Assembly: GCA_037441765.1 (NCBI GenBank)
Contig: JBBIRM010000020.1
Coordinates: 1-29,370 of the forward strand
From: JBBIRM01 sp037441765
GTDB taxonomy: Bacteria; Desulfobacterota; BSN033; UBA1163
Direction of reading: 5' to 3'
Length of the DNA stretch: 29,370 nucleotides
The notes under the pieces: generated by a model
Seen by the model: only the letters and a program-made list of their open reading frames with translations
Databases searched by the model: none
Told to the model about the DNA's origin: nothing
Translations under genes and position numbers: made by a program
Shown here: positions 7,528 through 15,395 of the stretch, piece after piece
Numbering within the stretch: position 1 is the first letter of the stretch
Layout: every line of letters starts with the position of its first letter

Positions 7528-8463
7528 ATGATCATTACATGTGCTTCATGCCTGACCAAATATAATTTGGATGACAGCCGAATCTCTATCAAAGGAGTAA
7601 AGGTCCGTTGTTCGAGATGTAAGCATGTCTTTTATGTCGTCCCACCTCCAGAGACAAGGGAAGAGATCATCGAGGATTTCGAATCTTTTGCCAGATATCA
7701 TGAGGAATTAATGGGCCCTTCCCAAAAAGAAGAGGAGGGCTTAGAGCCTCCTGAAGTGGCCAAAAAAGAGGAGTTCCATGAAGAGGAGGAAGAAAAGATT
7801 CTTTTCGGTGAAAAACCCAAAGAGGAAAGGGTCCAACCCACCCTTCCCCTCCTCCCTTCAGAAGAAGAAAAGCCTGAAGTAAAGCAAACCATTCCACGCA
7901 GAAGAGTCCGGAAGGTGGGATGGGCTCCATCCCGTTTCTTCATTCTTGTGATCCTCTTAATAATATTGGTATTGGGACTTTTTTATGCATGGACAGAGAT
8001 GGGAGCAGGAGGTAAACTTTTTCCATTTATTGAAAGTCCCATAAAGAGGTTCTCCGCCTTTTGGAACCAGATGTGGGGATTGGAGAAAGAGGGCCTATTG
8101 GTGGGAGATTTGAACCGATACGACGAGAGGATTGGAGACACCTCCCTCATTGTCATAGAAGGAAAGGTGAAAAATCAATCCAAATACACCAAAAAACATA
8201 TTAAGGTAAAAGTTCTCATCTTTGATCAAAACAGAAATATCGTAGCCAGTCAGGAGGTTGTCTGTGGCCGTTCCATCGGTCGTGAGGAGTTAAGAAACTT
8301 ATTCTCCTCTCTTTCTAAGGGAGAGATTGCCATCCAGCCTCAGACAGCAAAAGAGAAGGAGGTTTCTCCAGGTAAGGCGATTCCATTTATGGTGGTCTTT
8401 AGAAATATTCCCGAAGAGGCAAAAGAATTTAAGGTTGAGATTTTAGAGGCCCCATCTCTTTAA
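7528..8463 (+). CDS. Zinc-ribbon, single-pass membrane protein with C-terminal DUF3426-like domain
   Basis: The 311-residue protein begins with an MJ0042-type zinc ribbon (C5, C8, C28, C31). An acidic, glutamate- and proline-rich linker (about 45-125) and a basic stretch RRRVRK come before one membrane helix at about 137-155. The C-terminal part, VIEGKVKNQSKYTKKHIKVKV onward, looks like the DUF3426 beta-sandwich. The basic side before the helix predicts a cytoplasmic ribbon and an external beta domain. The molecular role of such proteins is not established. The ATG at 7528 follows AAGGAGG. Its stop directly touches the stop of the next gene on the other strand. Confidence 0.85.
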   Translation: MIITCASCLTKYNLDDSRISIKGVKVRCSRCKHVFYVVPPPETREEIIEDFESFARYHEELMGPSQKEEEGLEPPEVAKKEEFHEEEEEKILFGEKPKEERVQPTLPLLPSEEEKPEVKQTIPRRRVRKVGWAPSRFFILVILLIILVLGLFYAWTEMGAGGKLFPFIESPIKRFSAFWNQMWGLEKEGLLVGDLNRYDERIGDTSLIVIEGKVKNQSKYTKKHIKVKVLIFDQNRNIVASQEVVCGRSIGREELRNLFSSLSKGEIAIQPQTAKEKEVSPGKAIPFMVVFRNIPEEAKEFKVEILEAPSL

Positions 8464-9540
8464 TCAACTCGTCTGCTTGTCAGATTCTTTGATTCCTCGG
8501 ATATATATCTCAACGACTGTTAGAAAGAGGGTCATGACTAACGGACCTGCCATCAAACCGATCAGGCCGAAGGCCTGAATTCCTCCCAGCACAGCGAAGA
8601 AGAGCAAAAGCGGATGGATATTTGTCCTCTGGCTGATAAAGAAAGGTCGAAGGAGGTTATCGACCATACCGATCACAAAAACCCCAAGAGCAAGGAGGAC
8701 AATTCCTTTTAAGAACATTCCCTGGATCAATAAGTAGATGGCAAGGGGAACCCAGATGAGAGCGGTTCCACCGATCGGGATAAAAGATAAAAGGGCCATG
8801 GCGGTTCCCCAGAAGATGGGTGAGGAGAATCCGAGCGCCCAAAGGGATATTCCACCTAATGCTCCCTGAATGATTGCCATCAGAATCCCTCCGTACATCG
8901 TTGCGAAAATCATATCTTTGAATCGGCGAAGAAGAAGTTCTTTTTCATTGATCGGAAGGGGGATGACCTCCTTTACCCTTTCAAATAAATATGCACCGTC
9001 TTTGAAGAGATAATAGAGGGAAAGAAGCATAAAGAAAAAACTGACAATAAAAGTGGAAATTCCTTTTAAGATTGCAGAGGTTTGATTGAAAAGGAAGGAG
9101 CTAATCTGTTTTAAATTCTTAAGAAGGAGCGCAGAGGGTTCTATTTTGGAGAGATCGATATATTGATCCAATTTCATCCATGCCCATTTGAAAAAGGGAA
9201 GTTGTTGAATCTTCTCAAAATAGGTCTGGAATTGACCTGTCTTGGTCATCTCGTCAACTCGGTGATAAACCTCTACGACCTCCATGGCGAGCGAGACCAT
9301 CAGAAGAGCAAAGGGAAGAACAATGATAAAAAGCACTAAAAGAGTCATCAGCATCGAGGAGAGGAGATGTCTTTTCTTAAAAAGGAGCCTAAGTTTTTTG
9401 AAAAGGGGATAGAAGATCATGGCCAGAAAGATGGCCCAAAGGATGGAGGTAAAAAAGGGGGAGAGGATTTGGTAAAGAAGATAGAGGGAGATAGAAAAAA
9501 GGAAGAGGGCAAAGATGAGAAAGATGGTTTCCTTTTTCAT
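8464..9540 (-). CDS. AI-2E family transporter (PerM-type membrane protein)
   Basis: A 358-residue polytopic membrane protein with two closely spaced N-terminal helix pairs, a soluble loop at about 95-150, and a C-terminal helical half containing SFIPIGGTALIWVPLAIYL and VDNLLRPFF, both typical of the family. Members have been linked to autoinducer-2 export or Na+/H+ antiport; the substrate here is unknown. The ATG at 9540 has AAGGAA overlapping the stop of the upstream transporter gene, so the two are probably co-translated. The stop (8464-8466) directly follows the stop of the plus-strand zinc-ribbon gene, leaving no room for a terminator. Confidence 0.92.
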   Translation of the reverse strand: MKKETIFLIFALFLFSISLYLLYQILSPFFTSILWAIFLAMIFYPLFKKLRLLFKKRHLLSSMLMTLLVLFIIVLPFALLMVSLAMEVVEVYHRVDEMTKTGQFQTYFEKIQQLPFFKWAWMKLDQYIDLSKIEPSALLLKNLKQISSFLFNQTSAILKGISTFIVSFFFMLLSLYYLFKDGAYLFERVKEVIPLPINEKELLLRRFKDMIFATMYGGILMAIIQGALGGISLWALGFSSPIFWGTAMALLSFIPIGGTALIWVPLAIYLLIQGMFLKGIVLLALGVFVIGMVDNLLRPFFISQRTNIHPLLLFFAVLGGIQAFGLIGLMAGPLVMTLFLTVVEIYIRGIKESDKQTS

Positions 9541-9549
9541 TTTTATTCC

Positions 9550-10164
9550 TTAACGAAAGATTTCATCCTCTTTAAAGGAAGGCCTTTCCCTTCTGCTTCT
9601 CACCAGATAGATAAGAGGGAGGCTTAGGAGAGTGATGGCCATCTTAATTACATATTGACCCTGGATGAGGCTCCATACAGGCATCACTCCATAAAAGGCC
9701 AATGTGATGAATAGCACACTGTCAACCCCGGTGGAGATGCCGTTGCTTATCAAAACCCGCATCCATTTCATCCCATGGATATAGACTTTCCATAAGGCAA
9801 ATATCTCGGCGTCGATGAAGGAGCTGATAAGATAGGCGGTGAGGCTGGCAAAGACTATACGCGGGGTGCTTCCTAAAACTCCCGCAAAGGCCTCCTGGCC
9901 TGAGTAGAATGAGGCAGGAGGAAGGATTACAGCGAACTGAATGTAGAGGGCAAGAAGGATATTGGCAGCGAAGGCTGCCAAGATGACCTTTCGGGCCCCC
10001 TGTTTTCCTAAGGATTCATTGATCAAATCGATCAGGGTAAAGGTAAGCGTGTAGATAAAGATGGCTGCAGGAACGACGATCCCTCCCAATTGCACAGGTT
10101 TGGAGGCAGTGACATTCGCAATTAACTCACAAGCGATGTATAGGGCAATGAGGAGAGTTGCCAT
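9550..10164 (-). CDS. Queuosine precursor transporter (VUT/YhhQ family)
   Basis: A 204-residue integral membrane protein with about six helices. The family features are visible: YIACELIANVTASKPVQL near the start, DLINESLGKQGARKVI, SSFIDAEIFALWK, and ISNGISTGVDSVLFITLAF. Characterised members import queuosine precursors such as preQ0 or preQ1 for tRNA modification; the assignment rests on family resemblance. The ATG at 10164 has no clear Shine-Dalgarno. It lies between the universal stress protein (12 bases) and the AI-2E-type transporter (9 bases) in one minus-strand operon. Confidence 0.9.
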   Translation of the reverse strand: MATLLIALYIACELIANVTASKPVQLGGIVVPAAIFIYTLTFTLIDLINESLGKQGARKVILAAFAANILLALYIQFAVILPPASFYSGQEAFAGVLGSTPRIVFASLTAYLISSFIDAEIFALWKVYIHGMKWMRVLISNGISTGVDSVLFITLAFYGVMPVWSLIQGQYVIKMAITLLSLPLIYLVRSRRERPSFKEDEIFR

Positions 10165-10176
10165 TTGAAACCAAAA

Positions 10177-10611
10177 TTATTTTGATCGAATAAGAAGGAT
10201 GGGTGTCTCTGCCCTGGTCAAGACCTTAAGGGCGATACTGCCGAGAACCCATCGGCTAATTCCAGAGCGACCATGAGTACACATGACAATAAGGTCCACC
10301 CCCTCCTCTTTGGCGAAGTCAATGATCTCCACCGCTACCTGCTGACCTGTCCTTACCACTGCCCTTACCTTGAACCCTTTCATTTTTAGATCCTCAGCAA
10401 GCTGGGAGAGATACCTCTCTGCCAATTCTTTCTGTTTTTCATCAATGATCAGGGGTGTAACCAGTTCCGGTGAACCATAAATAGGCATAAAAGGAACAAC
10501 CTGGAAAAGGACGATTTCAGAGTCAAAGACCCTGGCAAGTTTTTCCGCCTGATCCAAGGCCTTATTTGCTATCTCAGAGCCATCCAACGGTACCAAAATC
10601 TTTTTATACAT
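10177..10611 (-). CDS. Universal stress protein A family
   Basis: A 144-residue single-domain UspA protein. It starts MYKKILVPLDGSE, and its C-terminal nucleotide-binding loop is THGRSGISRWVLGS (112-125). This keeps G114 and G124-S125, but the first glycine of the ATP-binding pattern is C111 here. Family members are cytoplasmic stress-linked proteins, some ATP-binding. The ATG at 10611 follows GGAGG. It heads the minus-strand operon and has a good promoter at 10640-10668. Confidence 0.94.
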   Translation of the reverse strand: MYKKILVPLDGSEIANKALDQAEKLARVFDSEIVLFQVVPFMPIYGSPELVTPLIIDEKQKELAERYLSQLAEDLKMKGFKVRAVVRTGQQVAVEIIDFAKEEGVDLIVMCTHGRSGISRWVLGSIALKVLTRAETPILLIRSK

Positions 10612-10639
10612 CCCCCACCTCCTCGCTTCTTTTATAGCA

Positions 10640-10668
10640 TTTATAACAATTTTGCTTAATCAAGGCAA
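10640..10668 (-). promoter_or_regulatory. Promoter of the usp-transporter operon
   Basis: On the minus strand TTGCCT (10668-10663) and TATAAA (10645-10640) are 17 bases apart. The transcript would start about 20 bases before the usp ATG. Confidence 0.55.
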
Positions 10669-10758
10669 CCTGTAAGAATGAAATGATGTAATTCGGGCAA
10701 TAATCTATTCCATAGAAGATTTCTATCAAAGGCCTGAGCCTCTATTGGAAAAACTGAT

Positions 10759-10796
10759 TTGACTTATTTGGAAGACTTATTAAAATGTAATATAAT
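10759..10796 (+). promoter_or_regulatory. Promoter region of the DUF3343-selD operon
   Basis: Two overlapping box pairs are visible: TTGACT (10759-10764) with TAAAAT (10781-10786, 16-base spacer), and TTGGAA (10768-10773) with TATAAT (10791-10796, 17-base spacer). Either would start transcription about 100 bases before the DUF3343 gene. The rest of the 293-base gap holds only the divergent usp promoter. Confidence 0.55.
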
Positions 10797-10904
10797 TTTA
10801 ATAAAGAATGTGAAAATCAAAGTGGGAAAAGAGTGGTTATTGATTTTAATGATTCTGGCCTTTCCCCTCTAAAGCAGGGAAATGCTCTGTAATGAAGCAT
10901 TGGT

Positions 10905-11147
10905 ATGAAATGCATCCTCCTTTTTAGGTCTGTTCATCATGTGATAAAAGCCGAAAAACTCTTAAAGGGGAAAGGGATAAAAGTCGAAATCATTCCTGTG
11001 CCTCGAGAGATCAGTTCCGATTGTGGTGTGGCGATCGAACTCTCTGTGGAATTAAAGGAAGAGGCATTGAATCTTTTAGAAGGTAATCATGTATCGATCT
11101 TGGATTGTTATATTAAATCCAAAGAACGAGGGATGGAGAGGGGGTGA
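10905..11147 (+). CDS. DUF3343 protein, putative Se/S carrier-like
   Basis: A small 80-residue protein with the DUF3343 pattern: a beta start MKCILLFRSVHHVIKAEKLLK, then VEIIPVPREISSDCGVAIEL with a conserved cysteine at 40. Pfam describes the family as a putative selenium or sulfur carrier, and it is often found next to selD; a role in passing selenium to SelD is an inference from that. The ATG at 10905 has no evident Shine-Dalgarno sequence. Its TGA (11145-11147) is 6 bases before selD, and the end of the gene contains the selD ribosome-binding sequence, so the two are probably translationally coupled. Confidence 0.88.
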   Translation: MKCILLFRSVHHVIKAEKLLKGKGIKVEIIPVPREISSDCGVAIELSVELKEEALNLLEGNHVSILDCYIKSKERGMERG

Positions 11148-11153
11148 GTCTGA

Positions 11154-12200
11154 ATGGAGGAGAAAGAGGTGCGACTGACTGAAAAAGTGAAAAAATCAGG
11201 TTGAGCCTCAAAATTGGGTCCGGAGGATCTGTATCAAATCTTGAAAGAGTTGCCCCTTCCAAAAGATCCGAGGATTCTTGTGGGGTTGGAAACATCGGAC
11301 GATGCCGGGATTTATCAATTGAATGAGGAATTGGCCCTCGTCCAGACGGTCGATTTCTTCACACCGATTGTAGATGATCCTTTTACCTTTGGTCAGATTG
11401 CAGTAGCCAATGCCCTTAGCGATGTCTATGCAATGGGGGGAACACCTCTTACTGCAATGAACCTTGTTGCCTTTCCTATCAAAACCATTTCCCCTTCCAT
11501 CTTAAAAGATATCCTGATTGGAGGACTTCAGAAGATGAAGGAGGCGGGGGTTGCCCTGATAGGAGGACATTCCATTGAGGATCCAGAAATTAAGTATGGT
11601 CTCGCAGTTACAGGATTGGTTCATCCTCAGAAAATCCTGACCAATGCAAAGGCAGAGGTTGGGGACAAATTAGTTTTGACGAAGGCCTTGGGTACAGGAA
11701 TTATTGCGACCGCCCTTAAAGGCCAGTTGGCCTCTAATGAGGCTGTCCAGAAAATCACTGAGAGTATGGCGACCCTGAACAGAGAGGCATCGGAATTGAT
11801 GAAGGACTTAGGAGCCCATGCCTGTACAGATATTACAGGATTTAGCTTCATTGGACACGCCTTAGAGATGGCCAGTGCAAGCCAGGTGGGGCTGGTCATT
11901 CAAACAGATGCTATTCCCATTTTTCCCGAGGCAATGGAATATGCAAAATTAGGATTGGTCCCTGGAGGAGCACATTCCAATCGCCAATTTTTCTCATGTA
12001 AGGTGGAATCTGATTCGAACATCCCTGATGTTTTTTTGGATATCCTTTACGATCCCCAAACCTCCGGTGGGCTCCTCATCTCACTACCTACTGATGGGGC
12101 AGAAGAATTAGTCTCTCTCTTAAGGCGAAAAGGACACCTCTATGCCTCGATCGTAGGGGAAGTCGTCGAAAGACATCCTAAGATGATTAAACTCCTATAA
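11154..12200 (+). CDS. selD: Selenide, water dikinase, selenocysteine-containing (in-frame UGA)
   Basis: SelD makes selenophosphate from selenide and ATP, the selenium donor for Sec-tRNA and 2-selenouridine. Reading from ATG 11154 (Shine-Dalgarno GGGGGTGAG just upstream) gives a normal N-terminus up to SG, then TGA at 11202-11204, then ASKLGPEDLY in the same frame. The TGA is codon 17, exactly the catalytic cysteine of E. coli SelD (C17), and the catalytic lysine follows as K20. A SECIS-like hairpin lies at 11216-11230. Full length is 348 residues, as expected. DDAGIY and the later AIRS-type domains are intact. A caller that stops at TGA would begin falsely at TTG 11214 and lose the active site. 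Confidence 0.95.
11202..11230 (+). promoter_or_regulatory. Recoded UGA and bacterial SECIS-like hairpin in selD
   Basis: After the UGA (11202-11204), GGGTCC (11216-11221) pairs with GGATCT (11225-11230) in six pairs including two G-U, around a GGA loop that starts 17 bases after the UGA. A short upper stem, a G at the start of the loop and a spacing of about 16-37 bases match the published bacterial SECIS model. Binding by SelB is inferred. Confidence 0.75.
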
Positions 12201-12245
12201 ATCTTACCAAAGAGGCCCAATCCTTTTTCTCCGGCAAGGAATCTA

Positions 12246-12274
12246 TTGTAAGATTTAAAAATTTTGCCTATAAT
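12246..12274 (+). promoter_or_regulatory. Promoter after selD
   Basis: TTGTAA (12246-12251) and a perfect TATAAT (12269-12274) are 17 bases apart. The start near 12281 precedes AAGGAG (12291-12296) and the next gene. Confidence 0.6.
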
Positions 12275-12309
12275 AAATTTAGTTATACTTAAGGAGATTT
12301 CAAAGATTA

Positions 12310-12801
12310 TTGAATAATTTATTTAGAAAGGAAGTATCTTTATCGGTGGAGAAGAAAGGGCAATCTATCCCTCGCACACAGAATTATGTGGTGGCGCGTT
12401 ACCGAGATGGAAGGATGATCAAAGGAATCACTTATGATTTTGGGCCTCAGAAAAAAGGATTCCATGTTGTGGTCTTAGAGGGAGGGAGTGAGGGGCAAGG
12501 GGGTAAAGTCTATGAGGTACTATTTTCTGAACTGAAAGCAGTCTTCTTTGTGAAATCCCTTGAAGGGAGAAAAGGGCCCCCTTCTCTTAAAGGTCTTCTT
12601 GAAGAAGAAGTGGAGGAAGAATCTTCAGGTTCCCTTAAAGTTAAGATCACCTTTTTTGATGGGGAGACCTTAGTGGGGACAACCTATGGGTTCAATCCAG
12701 AAAGAGAGGGGTTCTTCGTTATTCCAATGGAAAGGGATAGCAATAACCTTAGAATCTTTGTCATTTCTTCTGCGATAAAGAATATCGAAACCTGGAGATG
12801 A
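12310..12801 (+). CDS. Protein of unknown function with two tandem beta-rich repeats
   Basis: 163 residues, no signal peptide or membrane helix. Two halves resemble each other: YVVARYRDGRMIKGITYDFGP (26-46) with ELKAVFFVKSLEG, and VKITFFDGETLVGTTYGFNPE (112-132) with SAIKNIETWR. They are joined by an acidic linker (EEEVEEESSG). The pattern looks like a duplicated small beta-barrel, and I recall similar domains under a DUF name (DUF6982-like, unchecked). The start is uncertain. TTG 12310 has AAGGAG 13 bases upstream, and GTG 12346 has AAAGGAAG 12 bases upstream; both leave the repeats whole. It has its own promoter and is followed by a MoaD-like gene after 25 bases. Confidence 0.75.
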   Translation: MNNLFRKEVSLSVEKKGQSIPRTQNYVVARYRDGRMIKGITYDFGPQKKGFHVVVLEGGSEGQGGKVYEVLFSELKAVFFVKSLEGRKGPPSLKGLLEEEVEEESSGSLKVKITFFDGETLVGTTYGFNPEREGFFVIPMERDSNNLRIFVISSAIKNIETWR

Positions 12802-12826
12802 GGGGAAAAAATAGGAGTTGGGTTCG

Positions 12827-13066
12827 ATGGAGATTGAGGTAAAATTATTTGCGACCCTTCGAGATTACCTTCCGAAAGGGAGTGGACGGTTTTCCTGCAA
12901 AGTGGAGATCGATGGTCATACCCGGGTGAAAGATATTCTTACAAGGCTTAAAATACCTGAGGAGATACCCAAGATCATCTTAGTCAATGGTGTCCATGCC
13001 AAAAAGGAGCAGTTTTTAAAGGATGGAGATGTCCTGAGCATATTCCCTCCTGTTGCAGGAGGTTAA
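12827..13066 (+). CDS. MoaD/ThiS family sulfur-carrier-like protein
   Basis: A 79-residue ubiquitin-like protein ending in the diagnostic Gly-Gly (PPVAGG). It starts MEIEVKLFATLRDYLP and has the turn VNGVHAKKEQFLKDGD and SIFPP, typical of MoaD and its relatives. The C-terminal glycine would be adenylated and thiocarboxylated by an E1-like enzyme to donate sulfur, in molybdopterin or another pathway; no such enzyme is nearby, so the pathway is open. The ATG at 12827 is chosen over TTG 12818 because AGGAG (12813-12817) sits 9 bases before it. It is in the same direction as the repeat protein and probably shares its transcript. Confidence 0.88.
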   Translation: MEIEVKLFATLRDYLPKGSGRFSCKVEIDGHTRVKDILTRLKIPEEIPKIILVNGVHAKKEQFLKDGDVLSIFPPVAGG

Positions 13067-13125
13067 TGGTTAACAATTTTTAGTTTTCAATATTTGTTGA
13101 TTGAGAATTGATAATCGATAATTGG

Positions 13126-14916
13126 TTATTTCTCTTTCAGTTCCTTAATTCTTTTCTGCAGTCTTTCCTTTTGGTCGGGTTTTGGTTCCAATTTTAAAGC
13201 CCTTTCAAAGAGCTCCAGGGCTTTCTCAGTTCGGTTAAGTTTCAAATAGCCTTCTGCGAGATGTTCTGTGATGATGGGATCGTTGGGAGTCAGTTGATTT
13301 GCCTTTTCAAGATGGATGACAGCCTTTTCATAATCCCCTAATTTAAAATAGACCCAACCCAGGCTGTCTGTGATATAACCCATGTTGGGTTTCAGACTCA
13401 TTGCCTTCTGAATCATCTCGAGTGCCTCCTCGAGATGAATACCACGCTCTGCATAAGAGTAACCCAGATAGTTAAGCGCATCGGCTGAGTCGGGATTGAG
13501 CCTGAGGACCTCCTTCATATAGAAGACCATCTTATCGAAGTCCCCCATCTTGTCATAGACCGCTCCTATTTGATAAAGGAGATCCACATTATCTTTATTA
13601 TGATCAAGTCCTTTTTTTAGGACCTCTAAGGCTTTCTGGAGTTGATCCTCTTTATCAAAAAGCGAAGAAAGGATCAAGTAGAGTTCAGGATTGTTGGGTT
13701 TGATTCGGATCGATTCCTCTACGGTTTGAATCGCCTCTTCGGTCTTTTTCTGTTTTGTCAAAACCAGCACTATTCCTCTTATCGAATCGGCGTAGAGGGA
13801 TGATTCTGGAGATATCTTTTTGAATTCTGAGATGGCCTGATCAAAAGCCCCTTTTTCAAGGTATGCCGCCCCCAGGAAATACCTTGCCCGATCATCTTTT
13901 GGGTGGGCAGCGAGGACAAAGTTAAATTCCAAGATGGCCTCGTCAATCTTACCTTGCTCCATATAGATCAGACCCATCTTCATCCTGACATTGAGGTCTC
14001 CTGAATCGTATTTCTGCATTTCACGAAACTGGCCCAAGGCCTCATCATACTTTTTCTTCTTGATATATATCTGTCCCAGACGGCTCCTGGCCATTCGGTT
14101 ATCAGGATCGAGGCTGAGAATCTTCTGATAGACCTCTATAGCCTTTTCAGTCTCATCGAGGATTTCATGGGTTATCCCCAAATCCATCCAGACCGAGGTC
14201 ATTGAGGGTTCAATCGATAGGGCTTTTAAAAATGACTCCTTGGCCTTCTCATAAGATTTCATCTCCGCATAGATTCTTCCCAGAGAGTAGAATCCTATTG
14301 CGGAGTTTGGTTCGATCTTGAGGAATTGCTGTATAAGGTCTATGGCCTTCTGGTATTCTTTTGTTTCCGCATAAAGAGAACTTAAATAGAAGTAACTCTC
14401 ACGGTTTTTGGGCTCAATGGCAATCGCCTTTTTGTAGGATTCGATTGCGAGCTGGGTCTTTTTTAAAGTGGAGTAAATTCCACCTAAAAGGAGATGGGCT
14501 GAAAGATATTCAGGATCATAAAGAAGAGCCTTCTGACACTCCTCAATGGCCTCATTGAGGAGGCCTTTATGAATGTATAGGGTTGCGAGTTCGACATGGA
14601 GGAAAGGTTCTTTTTCGTCCTCTGACAGAGCCTTTTTTAGAGCCTCGATGCTCTCATCGAGCTTACCCTCTTTGAGTTTCATCTGGGAGACAAGAAAGTG
14701 ATAGTAGGCCAATGGGCTTGATGAAAGGGTCTTCTTTTTTACCTTTTCCTTAGGAGAAATTTGAGAAAGATTTGCATCAGAACCTTTTCTGAATTCATGA
14801 CTACCCGAACAGTTTCCAAAGAGAAGAAGGGATAAAATGATAATTAGAATTTGGCTAAAAGTTAACCTCATCAATTTATCAATAACAGAGTTTAATTTTA
14901 AAGTCAAAACCTTCAA
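13126..14916 (-). CDS. Large TPR-repeat lipoprotein
   Basis: About 600 residues, almost all tetratricopeptide repeats of 34 residues (roughly fifteen), with recurring patterns such as EKAIEVYQKILSLDPDN. The N-terminus holds a hydrophobic segment, LTFSQILIIILSLLLFGNC, ending in a lipobox-like cysteine followed by SGS. An acylated protein anchored in the membrane with a periplasmic TPR superhelix is expected, acting as a scaffold; partners are unknown. The -1 asparagine (GNC) is unusual for a lipobox. The start is uncertain: TTG 14916 has AGGGGAGG about 10 bases upstream, ATG 14871 would give the shortest signal peptide but has no Shine-Dalgarno, and GTG 14958 overlaps an A/T-rich repeat. Confidence 0.88.
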   Translation of the reverse strand: MKVLTLKLNSVIDKLMRLTFSQILIIILSLLLFGNCSGSHEFRKGSDANLSQISPKEKVKKKTLSSSPLAYYHFLVSQMKLKEGKLDESIEALKKALSEDEKEPFLHVELATLYIHKGLLNEAIEECQKALLYDPEYLSAHLLLGGIYSTLKKTQLAIESYKKAIAIEPKNRESYFYLSSLYAETKEYQKAIDLIQQFLKIEPNSAIGFYSLGRIYAEMKSYEKAKESFLKALSIEPSMTSVWMDLGITHEILDETEKAIEVYQKILSLDPDNRMARSRLGQIYIKKKKYDEALGQFREMQKYDSGDLNVRMKMGLIYMEQGKIDEAILEFNFVLAAHPKDDRARYFLGAAYLEKGAFDQAISEFKKISPESSLYADSIRGIVLVLTKQKKTEEAIQTVEESIRIKPNNPELYLILSSLFDKEDQLQKALEVLKKGLDHNKDNVDLLYQIGAVYDKMGDFDKMVFYMKEVLRLNPDSADALNYLGYSYAERGIHLEEALEMIQKAMSLKPNMGYITDSLGWVYFKLGDYEKAVIHLEKANQLTPNDPIITEHLAEGYLKLNRTEKALELFERALKLEPKPDQKERLQKRIKELKEK

Positions 14917-15130
14917 ATCATAAAATCCTCCCCTTTTGATATTAACAGACATTCCCACTTTATAAAAAGGGATTAAAAGGTGTATTCATGGATCTTTGGT
15001 GACGCTTCACCATGAAAAATTCTTTATCCATAATTGTAATTTTTTAAAAATTGTTTTAAAAAAGCTATTTGAGCAATTAAATAGTTACAGTTACAGTTAT
15101 AATTATTGCCTTCCTCAAATGAGACCAAAT

Positions 15131-15179
15131 GCGGTAAGGGACAAGCCCTTGCCCTACGTTAGAGATTCGTTTAATTTTT
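15131..15179. repeat. REP-like dispersed repeat, copy 1
   Basis: The sequence GCGGTAAGGGACAAGCCC and onward through CCTACG to ATTCGTTTAATTT recurs in reverse complement at 20170-20222 with only a few changes. The core GGG-acaa-GCCC flanked by GGTA/TGCC is an imperfect palindrome. It lies in the 479-base gap between the TPR gene and the pilus operon, otherwise very A/T-rich and holding only the pilus control sites. Confidence 0.75.
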
Positions 15180-15191
15180 TTACATTTTTGA

Positions 15192-15204
15192 GACAAAAAT
15201 TGTC
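15192..15204. promoter_or_regulatory. Candidate enhancer site for the pilus sigma-54 promoter
   Basis: GACAA (15192-15196) and TTGTC (15200-15204) form a palindrome with a 3-base centre. It resembles the two palindromes at 20925 and 20980. Its centre lies about 158 bases before the predicted start of the pilus transcript, a usual distance for an NtrC-type activator. Confidence 0.45.
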
Positions 15205-15328
15205 ATTTTTATTTAAAAAATTCAAAAATTTAAATATAATAAGGCATTAACCGATGGTTTTTTGTAATTTTTTGAATTTTAAGGATTTTTTAATAAATAA
15301 TCAATGAATTTCTTAAAAATTTCTTTAT

Positions 15329-15345
15329 TTGGCATAGTCATTGCA
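15329..15345 (+). promoter_or_regulatory. Sigma-54 (-24/-12) promoter of the pilus operon
   Basis: TTGGCATAGTCATTGCA matches TTGGCAC-N5-TTGCW with the invariant GG (15331-15332) and GC (15343-15344) at the required spacing. Transcription would start near 15356, about 40 bases before the first pilin gene. The regulator gene at 21047-22411 encodes the class of activator needed. Confidence 0.82.
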
Positions 15346-15395
15346 TAATTTAAAATGACAAAAAGACAAAAACATTATATAAGGAGGAAATTCAA

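Noticed and set aside
8455..8470. Zero-base gap between converging stops as a sign of frameshift or fusion
   Set aside because: Both proteins have complete family-typical C-termini; touching stops simply reflect compact packing.
14996..15250. 84-codon open frame in the gap before the pilus operon
   Set aside because: It is A/T-rich sequence plus the REP-like repeat, has no Shine-Dalgarno, and covers the enhancer site; its translation has low complexity (repeated SY, F and K).
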